A stretch of 64,000 nt of DNA from Pseudomonadales bacterium (GCA_028283025.1 JAPYNO010000010.1:27398-91397); one strand, 5' to 3'. Numbered from the stretch's first letter, positions 17,254 through 26,338 are shown. The notes: generated by a model not told the origin, from the letters alone. Translations and numbers: made by a program.

Positions 17254-19470
17254 TCACCCCTCGCTAAGAAGCGCCTGCATCGCCACCCCATCGTGAGCGC
17301 GCTTGATGACGTACTGGCGAATGTCCTCGGATTCCTCTGCCGAGATCACGCCATCGAACCCGACCATGCCTTTGACTGCAAACGCGCCTTCCAAGACGAT
17401 TTTGTCCCATATCTCGTGAATGGCATCGTTGCTGTAGCGCAAGTCCGGCAGTACGCCAGAGCCAACCGCGCCACCCCCGTGACAGGCCAAGCAATGCGCG
17501 TGGAACAGGGCTTTTCCGCGCTCGATTTGCGCGGCACTCGCATCGCCGCGCTGCGGCTCAGGCATATCGATAGTCGCGACGCTTGGTGCTGGCAATTGCT
17601 GCCCACCGCCGAGCTTGTAGGCAAGCACGCGACCGTGCCGGGCGATCATGCCAGATTGCGGCGGCACGCCTGACGCCAAAGCAAACGCCCCGCCCCAGCC
17701 CGCCATGACAGCGATGTATTGCTCACCATCAACTTCATAGCTCACAGGCGGCGCGATGATGCCAGCATAAGTCTGACTTTCCCATAGCTCGCGGCCAGTA
17801 TCGGCGGCGAACGCCGAGATATAACCGTCCGCACGGCCCTGAAACACCAAGCCACCAGCCGTTGACAGCAGGCCGCCGTTCCAAGCACCTGAATGCTGCA
17901 CTTGCCAAACGCGCTTTTGCGCCACCGGGTCCCACGCCAGTAGATGGCCTTTGACAAGGCTGAGCGCTTCAAGTTCGCCTGTCAGCGAATCAGGCGGCGC
18001 CATCAATGTCTGGTCGATGCCCGTGTTCCAGGTACGGATGTCGTATGTGAACTGACTCGGCTGGCCGAACACCATCGGAATGTCAAGAACAGGCACATAC
18101 ACAAGCCCGGTGCTCGGGTTGTAGGCCATCGGATGCCAGTTGTGGCCGCCATAGGGCGAGGGATACACGAGCTTAGGTTCATTTGCGTACTGCCCGCCGG
18201 TTTCCACCGGACGGCCGGTCTCAGGATCCACATGGCTCGCCCAAGTCGTTTGCACATAGGGTTCAGCGGAGATGAACTCGCCAGTGCGCCGGTCGATCAC
18301 ATAGAAGAAGCCGTTTTTCGGCGCTTGCACCAGCACTTCTCGAAGCTGCCCGTTGATTTCAAGGTCGAGCAGCATGATGTGCTGGGTCGCCGTGTAGTCC
18401 CAATTGTCGCCGGGCGTCGTCTGGTAGTGCCAGACAAGCGAGCCGTTATCGGGATTGATCGCAAGGATTGAGGACAGATACAGGTTATCGCCGCCACCCG
18501 GACTGCGGATATAGCGATTCCAAGGCGAGCCGTTGCCAGTGCCGATATACAGAAGGTCAAGCTCAGGGTCGTAGGCCATTGAGTCCCAAACCGTGCCGCC
18601 GCCGCCAACTTCCCACCACTTGCCGCCGCGCCAAGTCGAGGCCGCCTTTCGCATGGCAGGGTTCTCGAAGCCGAGTTCAGGATTGCCCGGCACGGTATAG
18701 AAACGCCACGCTTCTTCGCCCGACTCAGCATGATAAGCCGTGATGTACCCTCGAACGCCATACTCAGCACCGCCGTTGCCAATGATCACCAAGTCCTTGA
18801 CGATTCTCGGCGCACCAGTAATCGTATACGGCTTGTCGCGCGGCGTTGTCTGTACTTGCCATTCGACTTCGCCGCTGCCAGCATCGAGCGCGACCAAGCG
18901 ACCATCAATGGTGCCAGCGTAGACCCGGCCTTTCCACACGGCAACACCGCGATTGACGACATCGCAGCACGCCTTGGCGCCCCATTCACGCGGCACTTCC
19001 GGGTCGTATCGCCAGAGTTCTTCGCCGGTCTTGGCATCATGGGCGTACACAAGGCTCCATGAGCCAGTGGTGAACATGACGCCATCGACCACGATTGGCG
19101 ATGCCTCTAGCCCGCGTGTCGTGTCCGTATCGGCGTACCAAGCGAGCTCAAGATCGGAGACGTTGTCCGTATTGATGGCATCGAGCGGCGAGAAGCGCTG
19201 CTCGCCATAAGTGCGGCCGTGCGCAAGCCAGTTGCCGGGCTCGGCATCGGCAGCGATAACGCGAGCGGCATCAAGAGTGGCTGTTTTGGCGCGAATTTCC
19301 TCGCTGCGGTCGATGCTTGCCTGCGCATCACCCGCATCGGTGGATTCGGCATCCTCGGCGGGCAGGTCAGACTGAGGCGCACAGCCAATCAATGGGGCCA
19401 ACAAAGCTAGCGTCCACACATGCTTCCAAGAGATTCTTTGCAGCATTCGTCCGACCCTTTCCCAACTCAT
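17254..19470 (-). CDS. PQQ-dependent quinohemoprotein alcohol dehydrogenase
   Basis: Oxidises alcohols in the periplasm using PQQ and passes electrons through a fused cytochrome c. The 738-residue protein has an N-terminal signal with a possible lipobox (LIGC near residue 30) and an eight-bladed propeller. KACCDVVNRG supplies the adjacent-cysteine disulfide at the PQQ site, and tryptophan-docking repeats of the GxxxWxY kind are present. The C-terminal heme motif is CLACHG (about residue 655). The layout fits type II (soluble) or type I-like quinohemoprotein dehydrogenases. The substrate is not predictable. No PQQ synthesis genes or dedicated cytochrome are nearby. The gene stands alone between DUF2782 and the first accessory island. 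Confidence 0.9.
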   Translation of the reverse strand: MSWERVGRMLQRISWKHVWTLALLAPLIGCAPQSDLPAEDAESTDAGDAQASIDRSEEIRAKTATLDAARVIAADAEPGNWLAHGRTYGEQRFSPLDAINTDNVSDLELAWYADTDTTRGLEASPIVVDGVMFTTGSWSLVYAHDAKTGEELWRYDPEVPREWGAKACCDVVNRGVAVWKGRVYAGTIDGRLVALDAGSGEVEWQVQTTPRDKPYTITGAPRIVKDLVIIGNGGAEYGVRGYITAYHAESGEEAWRFYTVPGNPELGFENPAMRKAASTWRGGKWWEVGGGGTVWDSMAYDPELDLLYIGTGNGSPWNRYIRSPGGGDNLYLSSILAINPDNGSLVWHYQTTPGDNWDYTATQHIMLLDLEINGQLREVLVQAPKNGFFYVIDRRTGEFISAEPYVQTTWASHVDPETGRPVETGGQYANEPKLVYPSPYGGHNWHPMAYNPSTGLVYVPVLDIPMVFGQPSQFTYDIRTWNTGIDQTLMAPPDSLTGELEALSLVKGHLLAWDPVAQKRVWQVQHSGAWNGGLLSTAGGLVFQGRADGYISAFAADTGRELWESQTYAGIIAPPVSYEVDGEQYIAVMAGWGGAFALASGVPPQSGMIARHGRVLAYKLGGGQQLPAPSVATIDMPEPQRGDASAAQIERGKALFHAHCLACHGGGAVGSGVLPDLRYSNDAIHEIWDKIVLEGAFAVKGMVGFDGVISAEESEDIRQYVIKRAHDGVAMQALLSEG

Positions 19471-19598
19471 CGGTAGGTGGGCAATCTTAGCAGTTTGGGG
19501 AGAGGTGGTTTATCTGGCTTCCTCTGGCAGCTAGCAGCGCGGATTCAAGCGGCGAGCTCGCCTATGCGCTGGGGAAGCTTCCTAATTGGGACAATTTT

Positions 19599-20087
19599 TC
19601 AGCTTTGTTGGTGATTTTCGCAGTGACTGTATATCAGCGTCTGGGCAATTTTGAAACCTTCGACTTGGGGAATTTCTCTTAATTCTCGTAGCTTCACTCT
19701 ATTTTGAGGCGGACGATCTCTCAGCTCGAAAACCGCTCCACTTTCCCAAATTCCAAAAAGACGCACTTCCGCATCTCCGTCCTCCGCACAAACCACAATC
19801 AACCAATCAAAATCGGTTTTAGGACCGATTGCGATATAGCGAGTCGCGAAGTTCTCCTCAGTGACCCATTTGAATTTGACTTGAACGGACTTCTCGCCAA
19901 TATACCCATCAACGTCTTTCGTGCCTCTGGGAGTCCTGACCATGCCAACGTAAGTTTCACAGAAACTCTCGCCAAGAAAACCATGAATGCCGTTATATCC
20001 CTCTGTGAGCTCATCCATGCGATGGCAGAGCCTGAGAGCTTCTTCTCGTCTTTGTTTGAGATCTTGTCCTTCAGGAAGTGTCTTCAT
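19599..20087 (-). CDS. Hypothetical protein, PD-(D/E)XK nuclease-like
   Basis: A 162-residue protein that I do not recognise as a named family. It begins with a charged helical segment and then has TKDVDGYIGEKSVQVKFKW. An Asp followed about ten residues later by QVKFK fits a restriction-like (D-x-(E/Q)xK) core with Gln in place of Glu. FDWLIVVCAEDG and IWESGAVFEL provide later strands. It stands alone at the left end of accessory island A, with no methylase immediately adjacent. Assignment as a nuclease is inference from this motif and from the neighbourhood. Confidence 0.5.
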   Translation of the reverse strand: MKTLPEGQDLKQRREEALRLCHRMDELTEGYNGIHGFLGESFCETYVGMVRTPRGTKDVDGYIGEKSVQVKFKWVTEENFATRYIAIGPKTDFDWLIVVCAEDGDAEVRLFGIWESGAVFELRDRPPQNRVKLRELREIPQVEGFKIAQTLIYSHCENHQQS

Positions 20088-20236
20088 TTTTATTGCTCCG
20101 CATTCAAGCAGTGGTACGCAATTCTGCGCGAAGCCATCCTGCGTGAAGATGAGTTATGCGTCAATTGTTTCACACACCGTTCCCCAAAACGCCCGCACGC
20201 CCGGCAGGCACGTTAGATTGGTGTCGAACACGAACA

Positions 20237-20434
20237 TCAGCCATCAGGCGCATCACGCACCAAGCTGATTCGACGGGCGAGTTCAAGGGTTAATTTCTCA
20301 TTTCTTGCTTTGGCGGCATGGTATGGGCTGTAGTTCTCATCCACCTTGTCCATGTCCGCGACGACCTGGTCGCTGATCGCCATAGCCTCGACGAATCGAT
20401 CACGCATACTTTTATCGCTCTTTTCCGTGCTCAT
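20237..20434 (-). CDS. Small hypothetical helical protein
   Basis: A 65-residue, highly charged and probably all-helical protein (MSTEKSDKSMRDRFVEAMA...). The ATG at 20434 is chosen because GGTGGGG lies about eight bases upstream. A longer frame reaches 20473 without a ribosome site. I recognise no family. The size and charge would suit an antitoxin or DNA-binding accessory protein, but nothing in the sequence proves it. It is followed on the same strand, after a 149-base gap, by the nuclease-like gene at 19599. Confidence 0.45.
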   Translation of the reverse strand: MSTEKSDKSMRDRFVEAMAISDQVVADMDKVDENYSPYHAAKARNEKLTLELARRISLVRDAPDG

Positions 20435-20677
20435 TCGTTCGCCCCACCTGATCAATGATTGAGATTTTAGCATTCAAGATTTTAACGAACGCTCCAACCT
20501 GAAGCGTGCTATCCCGGATATTTGACCAGTAATTTAACCAATGAATGCTGAATGATTGTGTCTGCGAAGACACCAACAAAATCAAAATTCGTGGCTTATG
20601 TCCATATCCCGTGACTTGAAGGAGTCTGTACTCTGGACGAAAATGGAACAGAACACCTGAAAGTAGATTTCAATATC

Positions 20678-22727
20678 GTGGACGAAACCTACCAAGAACT
20701 CTGCCTTCGCCTCATCCACGCCAATTCCGAAACCAAGGTCATCGCCCTCCTTCATGGAGCCGGATTCTGGGACTGGCAAGAAGCTTGGCGACACTTCGGC
20801 GACATAGAGAACAACTGGGCAACCATCGGTAATCAGCAAAGCAGTCCTGAAGCAGCTCTTGTTGAAAAACTGGTTAACTCCGTCGATGCGCGGCTGATCG
20901 CAGCTTGCCGTGAAGCGGAAATTGACCCCGAGAGCATCCAGGCCCCACAGACTATCCGAGAAGCGGTAGCGGTTTTCTTTGATCCTCAAAGTAGCGCTAG
21001 CAGTGGCAGGTCTGGCCTCGTCTTGCAATGGCCCAACCGTTACCGAACCCAAGTTGCGAGAGAGATCACTTTGGCTGCGACTGGGGCAAAGCCTGGTCAG
21101 GGTTACCCGTGCCTGACCGTCGCTGACCGGGGAGAAGGTCAGACACCCGAAAAGTTCCCTGAAACCCTGCTCTCCATGCACCTCAGCAACAAGCTCAGGA
21201 TTCCGTTCGTGCAGGGGAAGTTCAATATGGGTGGAACGGGTGCCTTAAGGTTTTGTGGAAAAGAGAATTTACAACTCGTTGTCAGCAAGCGAAATCCACT
21301 ACTTGCCGGGGAAAACGGAGGACAAGGACAGCCATTGGGGCTTCACGGTGGTGCGTCGCCAAGAAGAAGGCGGCAGAAATACCGTGTATTCCTACCTCGC
21401 GCCCGTTGGTTGCGAATCGCATCCTCGTCAGGGCGGTGTCCTACACTTTCCGGCGGAGTCCTTGCCGATTCTTCCTTTGGGCAGCATGGCGTATGAACGC
21501 GAATCTGCTTGGGGCACGCTAATCAAGCTCTATGAGTATCAGATCAGGCGAAGAAGCCACATACTCTTGGGAGACGGGTTACTGGGCAGGCTGGATCTTC
21601 TTCTCCATCAGGTGGCGCTGCCAATTCGCCTGCATGAATGTCGAGACTATAAGAACACAGGGGGTGCTGAAAGCAATCTGACCGGTATTCGCGTTCGCCT
21701 AGAGGACAACCGAGGCGAAAACTTGGAGTTTGATCCGTCGTCAGTGGAACTGAGGGTTCAGAGCCAATTCATAAAGGCGGTGATCTTCGCGTTCAAGAAG
21801 TGAAAAGCAGATACTTACAGAAGCGACGAGGGAATCATCTTCACCTTGAATGGACAGACTCACGGGCACCTGCCGACAAGTTTCTTCCGCCGTCAGAACG
21901 TAGGCATGAGCTATCTGAGGGACTCGATACTTGTTGCCGTAGATTGTTCAGCTATCAGTGCCCGCGCTCGTGAGGAACTGTTCATGAACAGCAGAGACCG
22001 CATCGCGCACTGCGATCTGCGCAAGGATCTTGAGAGGGAGTTGGAACGAATATTGAAGACCCATCCCGGTCTCTGTGACCTTCGTGAGCGCAGACATCGA
22101 GAAGAAGTGGAGGCTCGAGTAACTGAGGACAAGCCCCTTGAAGAGGTTACTCGCAATCTTCTGAATACTAACCCATCACTCGCGCACCTACTCCGTGGCG
22201 GGAAGCGCATACGCAATCCGTTTCGTCCACAAAGCGAAGAGGATGTTGATCAGCCTTTCATAGGAAAGAGGTACCCGACCTACTTTCGGTTCAGAGGTAG
22301 GAAGGCGGGTGAGAAGCTCAAGAAGGAATGCCAGATTGGAAAACCAGCGCGCATCGAATTTGAAACAGACGCGGAGAACGGGTACTTCTCGCGAGATGTT
22401 GATCAGGGCGCCTTTGAACTTGTTGCAAAAGCATCTGTGGTCCCGCTGGAGGTCGAGGATTACTCCTTGAGCCTCAATGAGGGTATCGCCATCCTGAACT
22501 TCTCCTTGCCAACAAGCCTCAAAGAGGGTGAACTGATCGGTTTTATAGCCGAAGTCAACGATCAGACTCAGATTGAACCCTTTACCAACGAGTTCAGCTT
22601 GTTACTGGCGCCCCAGTCAAACAAGCCGCGTGGAAGTTCAATCCCTCCCAAGGTGCCCGGGCTTCGCCTTCCAAAGGTGATCGAGGTGTACCAAGATAAG
22701 TGGAGGGACTTCGGAGGCGTTGCCTAG
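20678..22727 (+). pseudogene. GHKL (Hsp90/histidine-kinase-like) ATPase, broken by a frameshift and an in-frame stop
   Basis: The N-terminal part has a Bergerat ATP-binding fold: EKLVNSVDARL (N box), LTVADRGEGQTP (G1, DxGxG) and GKFNMGGTGAL (G2). The frame shifts by one base in 21296-21330: after VVSKRNPLL the sequence continues sensibly only in the next frame (EDKDSHWGFTVVRR). That frame hits TGA at 21801-21803 after IFAFKK and then continues KADTYRSDEGIIFTLNGQTHGH to 22727. The whole would be a protein of about 680 residues with a long C-terminal domain of unknown type. Start GTG at 20678. Two independent lesions make expression of a full protein unlikely. Large GHKL ATPases of this kind are frequent in defence islands, but the role of this one is unknown. 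Confidence 0.75.
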
Positions 22728-22775
22728 TGACAACATGGGCGATGGTCGATATGATGCGTTGCCTAGTGACAACAT
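22717..22775. repeat. Direct repeat across the end of the GHKL gene
   Basis: The same 20 bases occur at 22717-22736 and 22756-22775, a 39-bp period. The first copy contains the TAG stop of the GHKL gene, so the duplication begins inside the coding end and extends into the leader of the next gene. Confidence 0.85.
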
Positions 22776-22785
22776 TGAGGCGGCG

Positions 22786-23022
22786 ATGCCAAGACGTTTA
22801 GCACTTGAGGAAGCGAAGCGACTCACTAACGAGAAGCCGCATTTTCATGCCTACATCGCGAGCGAGAACGAGAGCGCATTCTTTCGCCGGGCGCACGCCT
22901 ACCGAAGCAAGAACGCTGCGAGGCAGTGGGCGATGCGCAACTACCGAGATAGGGAAGTGATGGTAAGGCCGTGCTACTGTGAGCGAGGATTCCGCCAGCT
23001 CGAACGGAGTAGATCGACATGA
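22786..23022 (+). CDS. Small hypothetical protein
   Basis: A 78-residue, basic protein rich in Arg and aromatic residues (MPRRLALEEAKRLTNEKPHF...). ATG at 22786 is preferred because GAGG lies five bases upstream. The frame also opens at 22720 within the tandem repeat. The stop overlaps the start of the lipoprotein gene (ATGA), a sign of translational coupling. I recognise no family and predict no membrane segment. Confidence 0.5.
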   Translation: MPRRLALEEAKRLTNEKPHFHAYIASENESAFFRRAHAYRSKNAARQWAMRNYRDREVMVRPCYCERGFRQLERSRST

Positions 23023-23702
23023 AGGCAAGCATTCCTAGCGCATTGGCCGTGCTGCTACTGGCTGTAATGCTTGCAGGCTGTGGCGCACTACCGGCACCCA
23101 CAATCGAGCAACTAGCCGAACGCAGATACATTACGACACATGCAGGGACTTACTATGAGCATGACGAAGTGACCGGCTGGCGTGGGTATCAGACACCTTG
23201 GTTTAGCCTGTTTGACGCACCCAAATTGGGCATGATAGCTTTCCCCCCAGGGAATGCGCGAGCAATGAGCTGGTCTACTGGCGATTTTTGGGGAGATGCC
23301 ATAAGTAAAAAACTCTTTTTCAGTGACGGATGGTTTGATAATGTTGTCGTGAGAGTTACTTTTAAGTTTGATAAATGGTACTTCATTAAGAGCGCAAAAG
23401 CACAAGGTCAGAGTTTGCAGCTTACATTAAGAAGAAATAGGGATGTAAGTTGTCGGGGTGGTGGTTGTAGTCATTATGAGGCTGTGGATATTTTCATCCC
23501 CACAGCGATGGCGCTCGATTCGGCATGTACAAGGGGCGGATTGAGGATAGCCGCCATAGGCGATTACCGGAGCGATTTTAGAATATCCGCAGAGACGCTA
23601 CACGCCTTTCTCGACAGAGCTCGAAAGCTAGGTGCGAAGATCAAAGCGCCGCTTTGCAACTTCACCCCTATCCTGACGGAAGCCGCAGGGCTGAATCAGT
23701 GA
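23019..23702 (+). CDS. Predicted lipoprotein of unknown function
   Basis: A 227-residue protein with a clear lipoprotein signal: MKAS, a hydrophobic stretch, and the lipobox LAGC at about residues 18-21. The mature part contains many aromatic residues and a cysteine group, CRGGGCSHYE, near residue 143. The codon and base composition (23270-23460) is noticeably more AT-rich than the core genes, consistent with acquired DNA. The start overlaps the preceding small gene by four bases. I recognise no domain. Confidence 0.65.
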   Translation: MKASIPSALAVLLLAVMLAGCGALPAPTIEQLAERRYITTHAGTYYEHDEVTGWRGYQTPWFSLFDAPKLGMIAFPPGNARAMSWSTGDFWGDAISKKLFFSDGWFDNVVVRVTFKFDKWYFIKSAKAQGQSLQLTLRRNRDVSCRGGGCSHYEAVDIFIPTAMALDSACTRGGLRIAAIGDYRSDFRISAETLHAFLDRARKLGAKIKAPLCNFTPILTEAAGLNQ

Positions 23703-23780
23703 GACAACAACTTTGATAGAGATACAGCATTGCATATCAAAAGTGCGCCCGTCCCTTCGGGTTCGCGGCAGGGAGATGTC

Positions 23781-24104
23781 GTGAATGACTACGATTTCTT
23801 TGTGAATCTCGATAATGTACACCTCAAATCGTTTCTGAAGGATCAGGACAAGCTTGACGAGATTGAAGCGAAAGTTGTTGGCTCGCAGTTCAAGTATGGT
23901 CTAGTTCTGCTTGGGCTCGCGCTGTTGCGACAGGATTCGGATAGTCAAAGTGCGCCCGAACGCGATAATCGGGAGAATGGGGAAGAGATAGTTGATGTGG
24001 AGAGTCGGGTGGAAAGTTTCACCAAGGCTGCCGCTGCCGTGCTATTGCCGGTTGTTCGTTCTCTCAGCCGATTGGAGTTGGGGGATGAGGATGAAGGGAA
24101 CTAG
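23781..24104 (+). CDS. Hypothetical protein
   Basis: A 107-residue acidic, helical protein (MNDYDFFVNLDNVHLKSFLK after the start). GTG at 23781 is chosen because AGGGAG sits five bases upstream. The frame runs on to a TTG at 23730 without a ribosome site. A hydrophobic stretch YGLVLLGLALL (about residues 39-49) is too short to be a sure membrane helix. No family recognised. It follows the lipoprotein gene by 78 bases and may belong to the same transcript. Confidence 0.45.
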   Translation: MNDYDFFVNLDNVHLKSFLKDQDKLDEIEAKVVGSQFKYGLVLLGLALLRQDSDSQSAPERDNRENGEEIVDVESRVESFTKAAAAVLLPVVRSLSRLELGDEDEGN

Positions 24105-24147
24105 CGGCCAACTTAGGCTAGTGAGTGGCATTCCCAAAGCCGCCAAT

Positions 24148-24639
24148 TCAAGCAAAAAGCCCACTGATGCGCACCGGAAGCTCGCTAATCGGCACCATCT
24201 CATCGAGCCTCTTCGTGATTTTCGCGGTGACTGCTTAACCTTCGGCCATGCGCACCAGAGTCCCGGCATCGCCCTCCGCAACCTGTCCCTTGCGCCACAT
24301 ATTGAACACGATTTCATGCGGGCAAATGCCAAGACATAGGAGATACAGATAGTCTCGGTCGAGACGCACATGGTTGAATTGAAAGGTATTGTTTGAGCCG
24401 AGAGAGGCCGTCTTGATTTCAAACTTGCGGCCTTCAACGAACAGATCGGTCCTCGCTGTGCGGCTGCCTTTGACAACTCCAACCCCAAATCCTTCAAGAT
24501 AGCGACGAATGAACTCCTCGCCTATTTCGCCACGATTGGTGTTGCCGAGCGAACGATAAGGCTCAAGCGGCGAACCAGTCCATATCGTCTCCGGCGTATT
24601 CTCGGCAATGATCTCAACGAGAAGGTCTACCGGGTTCAT
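24148..24639 (-). pseudogene. Type II restriction-endonuclease-like gene with one nonsense codon near its 3' end
   Basis: The product starts MNPVDLLVEIIAEN at 24639, overlapping the methyltransferase stop (ATGA). It contains RTDLFVEGRKFEIKTASLG, a PD-(D/E)XK core (D...E-x-K), and NTFQFNHVRLDRDYLYLLCL. A TAA at 24235-24237 stops it after 134 codons. The same frame then stays open for 28 more codons (AVTAKITKRLDEMVPISELP...) down to a TGA at 24148-24150 and reads like a normal protein end. A CAA-to-TAA change would explain this. Its partner methylase immediately upstream is intact, so the unit may now be methylation-only, although the shortened protein could still be active. Confidence 0.65.
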
Positions 24640-25352
24640 TGAGGTGGTTCCCAACGCGCAGAGCCCGCTCCCCGCTTCCAAAAAACTAGAAAGTACGAGT
24701 GGTTCTTGCGCGCATGCACTTGGCGTATCGCACGGCTCACACCCGGCTTATTGTTGCGCATAACGACAAACAAGTCCTCAGCGACAAAGCCCATATCCTG
24801 ATAGCTCAGAATGAGCTCAACATGCGTGAACCTCTGCCTGTTGGAACAGACCTCATCTTGACACTTGACAATGAGCACACCGCGTTCGCGAAGCACGCGA
24901 TGCGCTTCTTGAGCAGCTGCTTCGTACAAGTCCAGGACGGCCTCGTGGTACTTGTTTTCCGTCTGCGCACCGGAGCCGTTGTTCCTGTAATGCTGCTCAA
25001 ACGCGCCATGGGCGGTGTGTGCTGTGCCTCCTGGGCTGTGCATATAGGGCGGATCGAGCACAACGCAATCGAGAGAGCCATCCTCGTAGGGCAAGTCACG
25101 ACAATCAGTCCCTGTCAGTAGGTCAGAGGCGAGCAAGGAAAAGCGTTTTTTCGGAACATTTCTCCAAAAGGCACCTTTGCCGTAGGTGACATCGGCCACC
25201 TTGCTACCTGGCTTCACATAGAGATCAAGTATCCGAGGGAACACCGCAGCGTTCGCGTCCGCGTAAGCGCTGAGCACAAGATCATTTGATGGCACGCCGA
25301 AACGCACCCTTCGGGATGGCTTGCTTTGCTGAAACAGAGACGCTTGCGGCAT
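24636..25352 (-). CDS. DNA methyltransferase (DPPY type) of a type II R-M pair
   Basis: A 238-residue SAM-dependent DNA methylase. DVTYGKGAFW (about residues 54-63) is the SAM-binding loop and VVLDPPYMHSPGG (about 97-109) carries the catalytic DPPY of N6-adenine or N4-cytosine enzymes. RERGVLIVKCQDEV follows as a late motif. The order (SAM loop before DPPY) and small size fit compact type II methylases. The stop overlaps the start of the endonuclease-like gene. A decayed second copy of its 5' end lies at 27231-27291. Confidence 0.85.
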   Translation of the reverse strand: MPQASLFQQSKPSRRVRFGVPSNDLVLSAYADANAAVFPRILDLYVKPGSKVADVTYGKGAFWRNVPKKRFSLLASDLLTGTDCRDLPYEDGSLDCVVLDPPYMHSPGGTAHTAHGAFEQHYRNNGSGAQTENKYHEAVLDLYEAAAQEAHRVLRERGVLIVKCQDEVCSNRQRFTHVELILSYQDMGFVAEDLFVVMRNNKPGVSRAIRQVHARKNHSYFLVFWKRGAGSARWEPPQ

Positions 25353-25457
25353 GGGAGCAGTGTAGCAATTTCTGTTTGAGTGGCTGAATGCGACCGGATT
25401 TGGCGCAGCGCAATGATAGAATGAGCTAAGGCTAACGTGTGCAAGGAGTGCATCGAT

Positions 25458-26156
25458 ATGACGGACAAGGTTTCTGAACTATTCAAATTGATGGACCGGT
25501 GGAGGCATTTGCCGGGCTATCGACTGGAGCCACAAGTTGCACCATATTTCGCCATGTACTTGCCAGAAATACTGAAAGATAAATTTGGCAAGATTAACGA
25601 AACTGTAATTCCCGAGTTCCCTTTGCGACTAGGCACATTGTGTGATGAGAGCACTCTTTGCAAGTCTAAGAATAGGAAAAAAACAAAGTCGTGCCGCTGC
25701 TCAAAGGCAGAGGTATGTAGTGGACGGCCAAATATGTCCAAGAAAGTCGATTTTGTTGCTTTCGGAGAAAAGGCCACATATCTCGTTGAGCTCAAGACGG
25801 ACATGAAAAGCATTAAACCTAACCAGATTGAATACCTCGCAACCGCGGAGAAAGTGGGGTTTCCTAAGTTAGCCAAAGCAGTCAAAAAAATGAAATGCGC
25901 ATCATCTGGGCAGAAGCCGAAGTACAGTTGTCTGATCAAAATGCTCGAAAGCGTAGAATTTGAAGAAGCGCTTGAAACAAAAGTCGTCTTTTTGTTGCCA
26001 AATAAGGAATCGTGCCCAGAGTCTCTAAGAGAATTTGGATGGGACGATAACATCATTACATTCGAGGAGGTTGCCAACAAAGTAAAGGAAAGTGGCAACC
26101 TCGGGAAAATTCTCGCGTGCCACCTTCTTAAGTGGAAGAAGTCCCCTATAGATTAA
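25458..26156 (+). CDS. Hypothetical protein, PD-(D/E)XK nuclease-like
   Basis: A 232-residue protein of no named family that I recognise. KKVDFVAFGEKATYLVELKTD (partial) has the D...ExK spacing of restriction-like nucleases. Upstream of it a cysteine-rich stretch (CDESTLC, then CRCSKAEVC) could bind zinc. The gene is AT-rich and Lys-rich compared with the core genes. ATG at 25458 is chosen because AAGGAG lies 10 bases upstream. It is divergent from the R-M pair at 24148-25352. A self-standing restriction or repair nuclease is the simplest reading but is inference. Confidence 0.5.
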   Translation: MTDKVSELFKLMDRWRHLPGYRLEPQVAPYFAMYLPEILKDKFGKINETVIPEFPLRLGTLCDESTLCKSKNRKKTKSCRCSKAEVCSGRPNMSKKVDFVAFGEKATYLVELKTDMKSIKPNQIEYLATAEKVGFPKLAKAVKKMKCASSGQKPKYSCLIKMLESVEFEEALETKVVFLLPNKESCPESLREFGWDDNIITFEEVANKVKESGNLGKILACHLLKWKKSPID

Positions 26157-26269
26157 GTCAAATTTAGCTATGACCTCAACCCTCTCCAAATCCCACCCCA
26201 TCGCCAACTCGCCGATCTTCGCGTACAACTCTCGGATCGTCGTCTCATGCCATCGAACTAAACACGCGC

Positions 26270-26338
26270 TCATGTTTCAGTTTCCCCTTTCCACGGCGCC
26301 CGCTCGCGCCACTCATCGATGTAGTCCTTCGGGATCAT
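26270..26338 (-). pseudogene. N-terminal remnant of AbiEii toxin (nucleotidyltransferase)
   Basis: An ATG at 26338 overlaps the AbiEi stop (ATGA). It opens a 22-codon frame, MIPKDYIDEWRERAPWKG..., which matches the characteristic AbiEii N-terminus (MIP...EWR..APW). It then meets TGA at 26270-26272. No AbiEii nucleotidyltransferase motifs (GG-T/S-S-L...D) follow in any frame, so nearly all of the toxin is gone. The sequence downstream in another frame (26156-26273) contains RELYAKIGELAM, which faintly recalls an IS3-type OrfA end. Confidence 0.7.

Noticed and set aside
19611..24233. A 19-base near-match between 19611-19629 and 24215-24233 at the ends of two nuclease-like genes
   Set aside because: 18 of 19 identical, but in different frames of the two genes. 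About one such match is expected by chance in a window this size.
26025..26273. 82-aa minus-strand frame with RELYAKIGELAM as an IS3 OrfA gene
   Set aside because: Only about a dozen residues resemble OrfA. Most of the frame lies antisense to the nuclease-like gene. At best a tiny remnant, not listed as a gene.
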